Below, piece after piece: positions 1 through 6,358 of a stretch of 8,607 bases of DNA. The DNA lies in contig CAKPAQ010000029.1 of NCBI GenBank assembly GCA_934133015.1, positions 1 to 8,607 of the forward strand, written 5' to 3'. The position numbers were made by a program, and so were the translations under genes. This DNA comes from an uncultured Bacilli bacterium. Its GTDB lineage: Bacteria > Bacillota_I > Bacilli_A > RF39 > UBA660. Position 1 is the first letter of the stretch; each line of letters opens with the position of its first letter. The notes under the pieces were generated by a model. That model did no database searches and had not been told where the DNA came from. It worked only from the letters and a program-made list of their open reading frames with translations.

Positions 1-14
1 ACACCTCTTTTTTT
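1..14 (-). promoter_or_regulatory. Ribosome binding site of a leftward gene beyond the left edge
   Basis: Read on the minus strand, the first bases give an A-run followed by AGAGGTG, a good Shine-Dalgarno sequence. A start codon would fall a few bases outside the window. A near-consensus leftward promoter lies at 122-150 with about 110 bases of leader between them. I infer a divergent gene to the left, most likely a second regulator paired with the repressor at 211, but none of its coding sequence is visible. Confidence 0.5.
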
Positions 15-22
15 GAAAAAAT

Positions 23-35
23 ATAACCAAGTTAT
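23..35. promoter_or_regulatory. Operator type A, copy 1 (ATAAC-N3-GTTAT)
   Basis: A perfect 5-3-5 palindrome, ATAACCAAGTTAT, lies immediately against the -35 box of the rightward promoter (35-40). An inverted copy lies at 109-121, and the two copies sit in a 17-base perfect inverted repeat (20-36 and 108-124). The size and symmetry fit a dimeric XRE/Cro-type repressor site. Which regulator binds it is not shown by the sequence. Confidence 0.6.
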
Positions 36-63
36 TGACTTATTACAACAAAAATGTTATAAT
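35..63 (+). promoter_or_regulatory. Rightward sigma-A promoter of the repressor operon
   Basis: The -35 box TTGACT (35-40) and the -10 box TATAAT (58-63) are separated by 17 bases. TGT directly before the -10 gives an extended -10 element (TGnTATAAT). Transcription should begin near 70, leaving a leader of about 140 bases before the ATG at 211. Operator A copy 1 touches the -35, so a bound repressor would probably block it. The match to consensus is nearly perfect. Confidence 0.75.
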
Positions 64-108
64 AAAAAACAAGAATACGTTTAAATAATATTTTTTTTAT
101 TCTGTTTA

Positions 109-121
109 ATAACTTGGTTAT
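109..121. promoter_or_regulatory. Operator type A, copy 2 (ATAAC-N3-GTTAT)
   Basis: ATAACTTGGTTAT is the inverted copy of the palindrome at 23-35, with the central three bases complemented. It lies just downstream of the leftward -10 box (122-127), across the expected leftward start point near 115. A protein bound here would block leftward transcription, while copy 1 would act on the rightward promoter. DNA looping between the copies is possible, as their centres are 86 bases apart. Confidence 0.6.
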
Positions 122-150
122 ATTATATCTAAACTTCTTTAGAAAGTCAA
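122..150 (-). promoter_or_regulatory. Leftward sigma-A promoter facing the rightward one
   Basis: On the minus strand, TTGACT (150-145) and TATAAT (127-122) are separated by exactly 17 bases. The hexamers and spacing match the rightward promoter at 35-63. The start point should be near 115 and transcription would run out of the left edge. Because the rightward start is near 70, the two transcripts would share about 45 bases of complementary 5' sequence. Operator B copy 1 occupies the spacer between its two boxes. Confidence 0.65.
128..143. promoter_or_regulatory. Operator type B, copy 1 (TCTAAA-N4-TTTAGA)
   Basis: TCTAAACTTCTTTAGA is a perfect 6-4-6 palindrome. It fills nearly all of the spacer of the leftward promoter (128-144), a classic repressor position. 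A second, nearly identical copy lies at 158-173 in inverted orientation. Together they make a 13-base perfect inverted repeat (128-140 and 161-173), which could also fold as a hairpin in the rightward leader RNA. Confidence 0.6.
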
Positions 151-157
151 TAGTTTT

Positions 158-173
158 TCCAAAGAAGTTTAGA
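158..173. promoter_or_regulatory. Operator type B, copy 2 (TCCAAA-N4-TTTAGA)
   Basis: This is the inverted copy of the palindrome at 128-143 with one changed base (TCCAAA for TCTAAA). The centre-to-centre distance is 30 bases, about three helical turns, so two dimers could bind cooperatively on one face. The last eight bases of the arm, AGAAGTTT, are repeated in tandem at 163-170 and 171-178. Confidence 0.5.
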
Positions 174-210
174 AGTTTGGATAATTGTACAAAAATAAAG
201 GAGGATTTTT

Positions 211-630
211 ATGTATAATTCACAAGAAGTAGCAGAAAAAATAAAACAAACGGCTAAATTAAAAAAGATATCCATAAGCAAAATGCTATTAGATTGTGAA
301 CTAAACAAAAATACTCTTTTTACAATGCAATCTAATGGATACTTACCACGAACTGAAACTTTAGGAAAAATAGCAGATTATTTAGAGGTATCAGTAGACT
401 ATTTGTTAGGTAGAACTCAAGAATCTACTAAAATAATAAGTGGTAATCAAATTAAAACGGGTAATATAACTGGTGATAATAATGCTAATATGAATATGGA
501 TACCAATAAAACATCTAAATATGATAAAACTACTCTACAAGTAGCAGATATATTTCAAGATTTAGATGTTTTGGATAAAGCTAAAGTTTTAAACTTAATA
601 GCAGAACTAAGCGACAAGGAAAGGGAGTAA
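211..630 (+). CDS. XRE-family repressor (Cro/CI type), 139 residues
   Basis: This is a DNA-binding regulator. The helix-turn-helix covers residues about 5-68: helices start at QEVAEKIKQ, the recognition region is LNKNTLFTMQ, and the domain ends with the motif YLEVSVDYLLGR, typical of Cro/CI-type Firmicutes repressors. A low-complexity Asn/Gly linker (about 78-96, with GNITGDNN) joins it to a short helical C-terminal domain (about 106-139), probably for dimerisation. No peptidase Ser-Lys dyad region or M78 peptidase domain is attached, so induction is not by self-cleavage as in LexA/CI. The ribosome binding site AAAGGAGG (197-204) lies six bases before the ATG. It begins a tight operon, six bases before the next gene, and sits next to the face-to-face promoters and operators at 23-173, which it probably controls. 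Its true target half-site is not proven by sequence. Confidence 0.9.
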   Translation: MYNSQEVAEKIKQTAKLKKISISKMLLDCELNKNTLFTMQSNGYLPRTETLGKIADYLEVSVDYLLGRTQESTKIISGNQIKTGNITGDNNANMNMDTNKTSKYDKTTLQVADIFQDLDVLDKAKVLNLIAELSDKERE

Positions 631-636
631 CGCATC

Positions 637-1680
637 ATGGCTAATGAAATAAGACATCTTCCAAAAATAGAAAACAACAATATTAATAGTAATTATAACA
701 ATAGTCAAAAAACTAAAAAATGTCCTTATTGTAAAAACACCATGGATAAAAATGAAAAAGTTTGTTCCACTTGTGGTAAAAAATATCCATCAAAATTAAG
801 TACCGCAATAGCTACCATTCTATTGGTTTTTATTATTTTTGAATTTGGTTCATGTGTTAGTAGTTGCTCCTCTAGTGATAGTGATACAATAGAAAATCAA
901 GATATCCCAGTAGTAACTGTAAATACAGTTGGAACAGGTAATTCTAAAATATTTGATACCTTAGCCAAAGAATATGCAACAGATATCAATGCCTTTGATG
1001 AAGTTAAAATAGAATATGATAATAGTGATGATGGTAATATTTATATTGTATACTTAACCAAATATGGAACTTCTGAAACGTTTCAAAAAATAAAAAAAGG
1101 ACAAGAAGATATATCAATATGGAATGACATTGTAGATGCTTTAACTGCTGAAGGTGCAAATAGTTATAACAAGGTAAAAGCTATAGAAAGTGATGCGAAT
1201 GTAATAATTAATTTAATGAATGATTTAAATGAAGAATTAGCATTAATAATCATTACTGATGGAATATTATTTCATAACGAACTAAATGACAATCAAGATA
1301 ATCAGGATACATTAGTTACAAGTACAATCATAGCTGGAACTGATAATGGTAATCTTTTAATGGCTTGTGATGTAATTGTAATAGATATTTTAAATGGCTC
1401 TATGGATAATGTAATAGGTCAACGTGCTGAGGTGCATATTTCTAAAGATGATTTATTAAGCATTACAGAAAATGAATTTATAGAGTTTACAGAAAATGTT
1501 GTAGTGCCTAGTGGTTACAACTGGTTTACTATAATATGTGATGATGGCACTGGAATTAATTTTGTAGGCTCTAACACCAATGTAATTGAGTATGGTAAAT
1601 TAGATGATGAAGGTAGAATAAATACATTAATTGAAGATATTGACTATAATGCCGAATTAACTGACAAGGAAGGAGCATAA
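637..1680 (+). CDS. Single-pass membrane protein with N-terminal zinc ribbon, function unknown
   Basis: I do not recognise the full-length family. The visible parts are an Asn-rich N-terminus (1-25), a zinc ribbon with C29-x2-C32 and C43-x2-C46 (CPYC...CSTCGKKY), one hydrophobic segment (about 54-71), then a 270-residue acidic, Asp/Asn-rich region. Lysines around the zinc ribbon and the acidic tail predict the ribbon in the cytoplasm and the large domain outside. The large domain has alternating beta and helix stretches, for example ELALIIITDG near residue 205, but no catalytic motif I can name. Cysteines at 73 and 77 follow the membrane segment; a lipoprotein reading is unlikely because 50 hydrophilic residues precede it. 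The RBS AAGGGAG (621-627) lies nine bases before the ATG. It is co-transcribed with the repressor upstream and the HIRAN gene four bases downstream, suggesting a shared role. Confidence 0.8.
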   Translation: MANEIRHLPKIENNNINSNYNNSQKTKKCPYCKNTMDKNEKVCSTCGKKYPSKLSTAIATILLVFIIFEFGSCVSSCSSSDSDTIENQDIPVVTVNTVGTGNSKIFDTLAKEYATDINAFDEVKIEYDNSDDGNIYIVYLTKYGTSETFQKIKKGQEDISIWNDIVDALTAEGANSYNKVKAIESDANVIINLMNDLNEELALIIITDGILFHNELNDNQDNQDTLVTSTIIAGTDNGNLLMACDVIVIDILNGSMDNVIGQRAEVHISKDDLLSITENEFIEFTENVVVPSGYNWFTIICDDGTGINFVGSNTNVIEYGKLDDEGRINTLIEDIDYNAELTDKEGA

Positions 1681-1684
1681 TGTT

Positions 1685-2275
1685 ATGGCAAAGGTTTTAT
1701 TAGATACTTATAGTAAAATAGCTGGTGTAACCATGAAAAATGACCATAATCAAGATATTCAAAGATTATTGCCAACGTTAAAATCTAACGATAAACTAAC
1801 CTTTATTCGTGAACCTAATAATTCCTATGATAAAAATGCCATAAAGTTATATGTAAACAATATCCATATTGGATATGTTAAAGGTGAACTTGCTAAGACA
1901 GTAGCTCCTATTATTGATAATGGCGGTTCGGTATATGGATATGTAACTAAAATCACTGGTGGTAACGACGGAAAAGACTATGGTTGCAACTATAAAATAA
2001 CTGCTTTTGAAAGAGCTTCTTCTAATAATGTTATTACAAATGATAGCAAAAGTATTATTAGCGACAATATAATGCTCGGTGGTAAGTGGTATAAACGTTC
2101 TACAATAAAAGTATTTCAAACAATATGGAAAGTACTTGCCATTATAATTCTTTTAATCTCTCTACTATGTTTTATACTTAATGTGTTCCTTGGAGTATTA
2201 ATGCTGATAGTATCAATATCATGTTTTGTTATATCCAGAACGTATGGAAAAATATATATCAAGGGTGGTCAATAA
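1685..2275 (+). CDS. HIRAN-domain protein with C-terminal membrane hairpin
   Basis: Residues about 8-108 read as a HIRAN domain: F40-x-R42-E43-x-N45, then Y48-D49-K-N51-A52-I53 and I62-G63-Y64-V, followed by LAKTVAPIID. In HLTF-type proteins this fold binds the 3' end of single-stranded DNA; stand-alone bacterial copies are mostly uncharacterised. After a polar linker (109-140) come two hydrophobic segments (about 147-164 and 166-184) and a short basic tail. This predicts a hairpin anchor with the HIRAN domain in the cytoplasm. The RBS AAGGAAGGAG ends nine bases before the ATG at 1685; the out-of-frame ATG at 1680 is ignored. The four-base gap from the zinc-ribbon gene argues for translational linkage. 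A membrane-held HIRAN domain is unusual; the activity is not known, and the domain assignment is from pattern recognition. Confidence 0.82.
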   Translation: MAKVLLDTYSKIAGVTMKNDHNQDIQRLLPTLKSNDKLTFIREPNNSYDKNAIKLYVNNIHIGYVKGELAKTVAPIIDNGGSVYGYVTKITGGNDGKDYGCNYKITAFERASSNNVITNDSKSIISDNIMLGGKWYKRSTIKVFQTIWKVLAIIILLISLLCFILNVFLGVLMLIVSISCFVISRTYGKIYIKGGQ

Positions 2276-2318
2276 TAGTTAATGGTTAAAATCTATCATA
2301 AATTAAGGAGGAATATCA

Positions 2319-3302
2319 ATGGAAATTTTTTTAAGTCACTCATCTAAAGATAAACCTATTGTGGATAGTTTTATATATTTGCTATCAAGAATTGGTATAC
2401 CTAGCAGTGATGTATTTTGTACATCTAATAACAGTCTAGTTCCAGGAGAAGATTTTATTACAAGTATAAAGAAAAGTCTTCAAAATGCAGACCTTGTTAT
2501 ATTTTTAATATCTCCTAATTATATAGATAGTTATTTTTGTTTAATGGAAATGGGTGCTTCATGGGCATTTAAAGAAAATATCCTTCCAATTATTATTCCT
2601 CCATTATCATTCGATTGGTTACAAAAAACACCACTAAGTCCATTACAATCTATTATGATAAATCAATATGATGATTTATTATATAAGTTATATTTAAAAA
2701 AATTAGTAGAAGGAAAACTTATTAAAAGATTAAATATGTCCGAGGAAAAACATCTTGATAAGGACATATATTCATTTATAAATGAAATAAATGATTATGC
2801 ATTTAAGGAAACTCTCGATTTATCAAAATATAAGTTAGTTCCAATAGTTCAAAATTCTAATCCTGAATCTTTAGAAATTACTCAAAATAATAATACATAT
2901 AAATTTAAATGCGACTTTTCTACAAATGAAAATTTCCCAATTACTAGCCATTTTTTGAGTGGTGTTTTTATGTTCAAACCTTATAAGAATATTAAAAACT
3001 TCAGCAATGAAATAATCATGTCTTTTGAATGTCGTTCTGTAGATAACTCTATTTTTAAACTAGCATTAGAACTAAAAAGTGGAGATAGATTATTTAAATT
3101 CTTTGAACAAGTTTTAGATATTGGTAATAAGTACAAAAAATTTTCCATCAGTATAGATACTAATCAATATAATTATTATCTAAATGAATTTGCTGAAATA
3201 TGTTTTGTTATCCGACCAAATTATTTAAGTATTAGTAAAGGTATGGGTACTTTAGAAATCAAAAATTTAAAATTGGTTACTAATAATAATTTACACCAAT
3301 AA
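2319..3302 (+). CDS. TIR-domain protein with beta-rich C-terminal domain
   Basis: The N-terminus (residues 2 to about 150) is a bacterial TIR domain. It starts with IFLSHSSKDK, then VPGEDFITSIKKSLQNADLVIFLISPNYIDS, and FCLMEMGASWAF carries E77, the expected catalytic glutamate of NAD-cleaving TIR enzymes. Known relatives hydrolyse NAD+ or make cyclic-ADP-ribose signals in antiphage defence or toxicity. Whether this one is active is inferred from the motif only. A helical stretch (about 140-165) links to a C-terminal domain (about 180-320) rich in beta strands. It has a pattern (FEQVLDIG...KKFSISID...EFAEICFVIRP...GTLEIKNLKLV) like jelly-roll, carbohydrate-binding-type folds; that is a weak resemblance, and it may be the sensor. 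The RBS AAGGAGG (2305-2311) lies seven bases before the ATG, with a 43-base gap from the HIRAN gene. It lacks the STING, SAVED, NB-ARC or Sir2 partner domains that define named TIR systems. Confidence 0.88.
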   Translation: MEIFLSHSSKDKPIVDSFIYLLSRIGIPSSDVFCTSNNSLVPGEDFITSIKKSLQNADLVIFLISPNYIDSYFCLMEMGASWAFKENILPIIIPPLSFDWLQKTPLSPLQSIMINQYDDLLYKLYLKKLVEGKLIKRLNMSEEKHLDKDIYSFINEINDYAFKETLDLSKYKLVPIVQNSNPESLEITQNNNTYKFKCDFSTNENFPITSHFLSGVFMFKPYKNIKNFSNEIIMSFECRSVDNSIFKLALELKSGDRLFKFFEQVLDIGNKYKKFSISIDTNQYNYYLNEFAEICFVIRPNYLSISKGMGTLEIKNLKLVTNNNLHQ

Positions 3303-3327
3303 AAGTAACAAGAAAACTTATAGATAT

Positions 3328-3358
3328 TTGAGTATAGAATAAAAAATCATGATATATT
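3328..3358 (+). promoter_or_regulatory. Weak possible promoter before the gene at 3409
   Basis: TTGAGT (3328-3333) and TATATT (3353-3358) resemble -35 and -10 boxes but with a long 19-base spacer. The 106-base gap between the TIR gene and the next start is the largest in the element, so an internal promoter is reasonable. The hexamers are imperfect in a very AT-rich stretch, so this is weak evidence. Confidence 0.25.
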
Positions 3359-3382
3359 ACTATTAATGAAATATATTATGGT
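3346..3382. repeat. AT-rich dyad upstream of the gene at 3409
   Basis: Arms 3346-3358 and 3370-3382 pair over 13 positions, two of them G-T, around an 11-base loop; the core is CATGATATATT against AATATATTATG. On the minus strand it is followed by a T-run (complement of 3341-3346), so it could end antisense transcripts. It could also be an operator over the weak -10 box at 3353. It lies 26 bases before the ATG at 3409. Confidence 0.4.
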
Positions 3383-3408
3383 AATCTTTAATGAAAGGAG
3401 AACTTAAT

Positions 3409-4302
3409 ATGAATTGTGTGTTTTTAATGAAAATAGTTGAAAAACAATACATTAATGATTTTATGAAATCCCAAATACATTTTTCTAACTGCAATATTTT
3501 TATACAAAATGGCAAAGCAAATGGCAATATGGGTAGAGGTGATACCTTAGAAGGAATATTTGCGAGAATAAATATAAATAATATTAAATTAAATTCATAT
3601 ATCCAACACTATAAAAGTATATTTGGAAATGACCTTGATATAGAAAAAGACGAACAGTATATAAACTTTTTTAGAAAATCTACTCGAGAAATGAGTATTA
3701 GTTGTTTTTATAGTATTGATAATAAAATGTTACAAGATAATTTTAATCGTCAATATCCTGATGGCAACTATTCTAATAAAAAATTTCCGATGAAGATTGA
3801 TGAAAAAAATAATAAAATTTATAATTTTCCTGTTATAATTGATGACCAATATTTAAAAAATTACTCTGCTTATAAGCAAGACAGAGAAGTTATATTGATT
3901 AAAGCCTATGATATAATTACTGAATTAAAAAAACTAGGTTTTTTAGGCAATAAGATTGAATATATTGATAAGTCTCAGGAATTCGATATTTTTAAATATT
4001 GCTTTGATAAATTAAATAAGTCAGTTTATGATTCTGCTAACGAAAGAATGGATTTATTATTTAAAGATAGTAACTATAAACATGAAAATGAATATAGATT
4101 TATTTGTCCTAATAAGTCTTTATTAGATAGTAATAATAATATTGTTTTAGGCAATTTAAGACCGCTTGATATAAAAAATAAACTTAATAATATTAATTAT
4201 AATGACTATCATATATTTATTAATACAAAAGATTTAGAGTTTTATTCAACAGTAAATTATGAGGTGAAAAAATGCGATTACCCAACGGATACGGAAGTGT
4301 AA
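3409..4302 (+). CDS. Uncharacterised protein, possibly DUF2971-like, 297 residues
   Basis: The start at 3409 is preferred over the in-frame ATG at 3391, because AAAGGAG (3394-3400) lies inside the longer reading and sits eight bases before 3409. No membrane segment is seen; it is probably cytoplasmic. The layout resembles the DUF2971-like group: an opening KIVEKQYINDFMKSQIHFSN, a glycine-rich acidic motif GRGDTLEG (42-49), an aromatic SCFYS stretch (98-102), and a late KHENEYRFIC motif (224-233) comparable to the K-x-x-x-E-x-R motif of those proteins. This is pattern resemblance only and no biochemical activity is assigned. It follows the TIR gene and overlaps the integrase start by 31 bases, so its last codons hold the integrase RBS. 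Placement beside a TIR protein in an integrated element suggests defence cargo, which is inference. Confidence 0.75.
   Translation: MNCVFLMKIVEKQYINDFMKSQIHFSNCNIFIQNGKANGNMGRGDTLEGIFARININNIKLNSYIQHYKSIFGNDLDIEKDEQYINFFRKSTREMSISCFYSIDNKMLQDNFNRQYPDGNYSNKKFPMKIDEKNNKIYNFPVIIDDQYLKNYSAYKQDREVILIKAYDIITELKKLGFLGNKIEYIDKSQEFDIFKYCFDKLNKSVYDSANERMDLLFKDSNYKHENEYRFICPNKSLLDSNNNIVLGNLRPLDIKNKLNNINYNDYHIFINTKDLEFYSTVNYEVKKCDYPTDTEV
4261..4266 (+). promoter_or_regulatory. Integrase ribosome binding site inside the preceding gene
   Basis: GAGGTG lies five bases before the integrase ATG at 4272, within the 3' end of the gene ending at 4302. Integrase translation is therefore probably coupled to passage of ribosomes over the upstream gene. 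No separate promoter is evident directly upstream. Confidence 0.6.
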
Positions 4303-5318
4303 CCAAAGTATCAGGAAATAGGCGTAAGCCTTGGAGAGCTAGAGTGACTTTAGGTTGGACTACTACTGATGATGGCAAAACTAAACAAATAGTAAAATAT
4401 ATTGGATATTACTCTAGTAAAAAGGAAGCTCTAAAAGCTATTGCAGAATATCATGAAAACCCTTACGATATTGATAATAATATCACATTTGCAGAAATCT
4501 ATGAAAAATGGAGCAAAGAGGCTTATCTAAATATGGTTAATGATACTGCACAAGGTTATAAATCGGCTTACAAGATTTGCACCAGTCTATATGATATGCC
4601 TTTTAAAGATATTAAACAATCGCATTTACAAGCTGTTATAGATAATAGTGGTAAAAACTATCCAACATTAAGAAAATTAAAAGTATTATTAAATCAACTG
4701 TACGATTACGCTATGGCTAACGATATAGTCAGTAAAAACTATGCTGATTATATTAATATCACAAAGTTTAAAGATACCTCAAATAAGACCACTCATACAA
4801 TATTTACTGCCAATGAAATCCAAACTCTTTGGGATAACGTTGAACGTAATGAGTATCTACAAATAATCTTGATGTTAATATATAGCGGAGTTAGAATTTC
4901 CGAACTTTTAGAACTTAAAAAAGAGAATATCAACCTAGAGGAACGTTGGTTTGATGTAGTAGGTAGTAAAACCGAGGCGGGAATTAGAAAAGTTCCAATA
5001 TCCAAAAAGACCATCGGTTTTTTTGAGCATTGGTATAATAAAACCTCTAGTGAATATCTACTAACCACACCAGATGGTAAACCTTTTGGATATCGCAATT
5101 ACTACGATAGCTATTGGAAACCATTTCTTAAAGAGTTGAATATGGAACACCGTCCACATGATACTAGACATACTTGTGTATCAATGTTAGCCATGAGCGA
5201 AGTATCACAAACACTTATTAAAATGATAGTCGGTCACTCAGGAGCTATGACTTTAACTGAAAAGGTTTATACTCACATTGAAATCTCTAAACTTATAGAG
5301 GCTATTGATAAAATATAA
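4272..5318 (+). CDS. int: Tyrosine-type site-specific recombinase (integrase)
   Basis: This is a complete phage/ICE-type integrase of 348 residues that cuts and rejoins DNA at att sites through a phosphotyrosine. The N-terminus (about 6-62: GYGSV, PWRARV, YYSSKKEALKAI) is an arm-DNA-binding, AP2-like domain. Residues 72-168 form the core-binding helical domain. The catalytic domain has R208 (GVRISELL), K233 in the beta hairpin (SKTEAG), H296-x-x-R299 (HDTRHTC), H322 (VGHSG) and the nucleophile Y333 (KVYTH). All key residues are present, so it should be active. Its RBS GAGGTG is at 4261-4266. No excisionase gene is visible in the window. Being near the junction with hflX, it marks this region as an integrated element, although another gene lies between it and the junction. 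Confidence 0.95.
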   Translation: MRLPNGYGSVTKVSGNRRKPWRARVTLGWTTTDDGKTKQIVKYIGYYSSKKEALKAIAEYHENPYDIDNNITFAEIYEKWSKEAYLNMVNDTAQGYKSAYKICTSLYDMPFKDIKQSHLQAVIDNSGKNYPTLRKLKVLLNQLYDYAMANDIVSKNYADYINITKFKDTSNKTTHTIFTANEIQTLWDNVERNEYLQIILMLIYSGVRISELLELKKENINLEERWFDVVGSKTEAGIRKVPISKKTIGFFEHWYNKTSSEYLLTTPDGKPFGYRNYYDSYWKPFLKELNMEHRPHDTRHTCVSMLAMSEVSQTLIKMIVGHSGAMTLTEKVYTHIEISKLIEAIDKI

Positions 5319-5329
5319 AGGAGGTATCT

Positions 5330-6358
5330 ATGGACGAGTGGTACTTTGATGAAAAAGAAATAAAACAAGTCATATTAGAAAAACAAGGAAAATATAAAAT
5401 TGATTTCAAAGCTATTATTATGCCAATAATAGTTAGTTTACTAATGCTATTTTATGGAATATATGTTGATAATAATTTCTTTATTCTTGCTTCCATAAAT
5501 TTGATATTTATAATTATATACTTCGTATTTTTTTGTTCAAAAGTATTTGAAAATATAGAAATCATAAAGAAACTCAAAAAATGCATTATGCAAGTAATTT
5601 TATTTTTTCTAATTTCATTATTTGTGAAAGCAATATATAATTTATTATTGTTAATAAAATTGCCTCTTAGGTCATTTACTTTAAAAGGAATAACATATTC
5701 CCCTGAAAATATTCTAATACTAATTGAAATCTTCTCTTGGTGGACAACATTTATAGTTTCCATGTTTACGCCAATAGAAATCGAAGTAGCTTCATTATTT
5801 TTATTGATTACATATGCCATCTGCAAAGTATTTCAGGAACTTACTATATTGGTTTCATTTAGTAATCAATCCAAATATGTTAAATGGATTTTTAAAAAAG
5901 ATATGCACAAAATAGAAATGTTCTTTATTCAACTATTATTATTAGTAAAGAGTTTGCTAATAGTATTTTCATTCATAAATATAAGTAATTTATCTAATAG
6001 TTTAATTTCAATAGTCTTGATAAATGGAATATATGGTGTTTATAATTATATCATAAATAATTTTTCTAATAATTCAGTAAAAACATATCTTGTAAATGTT
6101 ATTAAGGAGTTAGAGTACATACTTTCAAAACTTGAACAATGTAAAAGTGATGATATTAAAATCAAAATAACGATTAAGCCTTATTATCTTTATTGCAATA
6201 ATACTAAAAACAAAAAAATTAATAATGCATTAGAATCTATTAATAATTTGTGCTTTACTGAAGAAGTTGGTAGAAGTAAAAAAATTTATGAAAATAAAGA
6301 GTTATTAAAAAAGGAAATTCTAAATACTTTGGATATAATATGCAAAACAAATCCATAA
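5330..6358 (+). CDS. Multi-spanning membrane protein, function unknown
   Basis: I do not recognise the family. The 342-residue product starts with a charged cytoplasmic stretch (1-26) and has about six to seven hydrophobic segments (roughly 28-46, 50-68, 86-108, 128-146, 152-168, 196-216 and 224-242). A polar, Lys-rich C-terminal region of about 100 residues follows, with a helical heptad-like part near 250-270. Several segments are broken by charged residues, so topology is uncertain. There are no transporter, sensor-kinase or peptidase motifs. The RBS AAAGGAGG (5317-5324) overlaps the integrase stop codon and lies five bases before the ATG, so the two genes are translated from one message. 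Composition is as AT-rich as the rest of the element. It could be a membrane effector or immunity-type cargo protein, but that rests only on position. Confidence 0.75.
   Translation: MDEWYFDEKEIKQVILEKQGKYKIDFKAIIMPIIVSLLMLFYGIYVDNNFFILASINLIFIIIYFVFFCSKVFENIEIIKKLKKCIMQVILFFLISLFVKAIYNLLLLIKLPLRSFTLKGITYSPENILILIEIFSWWTTFIVSMFTPIEIEVASLFLLITYAICKVFQELTILVSFSNQSKYVKWIFKKDMHKIEMFFIQLLLLVKSLLIVFSFINISNLSNSLISIVLINGIYGVYNYIINNFSNNSVKTYLVNVIKELEYILSKLEQCKSDDIKIKITIKPYYLYCNNTKNKKINNALESINNLCFTEEVGRSKKIYENKELLKKEILNTLDIICKTNP

Noticed and set aside
128..173. Hairpin in the repressor leader read as a terminator or riboswitch
   Set aside because: No T-run follows it and no conserved riboswitch elements are seen; paired operators explain the symmetry better.
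180..185. Possible -10 box GATAAT close to the repressor start
   Set aside because: The best -35 at proper spacing (TTCCAA, 157-162) matches only half of consensus; the promoter at 35-63 is far better.
1847..2119. 90-codon minus-strand reading frame
   Set aside because: It lies wholly inside the HIRAN gene on the opposite strand, lacks a family-like sequence and looks like a shadow of that gene.
3391..3408. Upstream ATG for the DUF2971-like gene
   Set aside because: It has no RBS before it, while AAAGGAG inside this stretch is ideally placed for the ATG at 3409.
4793..5098. 101-codon minus-strand reading frame
   Set aside because: It is antisense to the integrase catalytic domain, whose motifs are intact; no supporting features.
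5452..5826. 124-codon minus-strand reading frame
   Set aside because: It is antisense to the membrane-protein gene; the plus-strand gene has a strong RBS and continuous context, this one does not.
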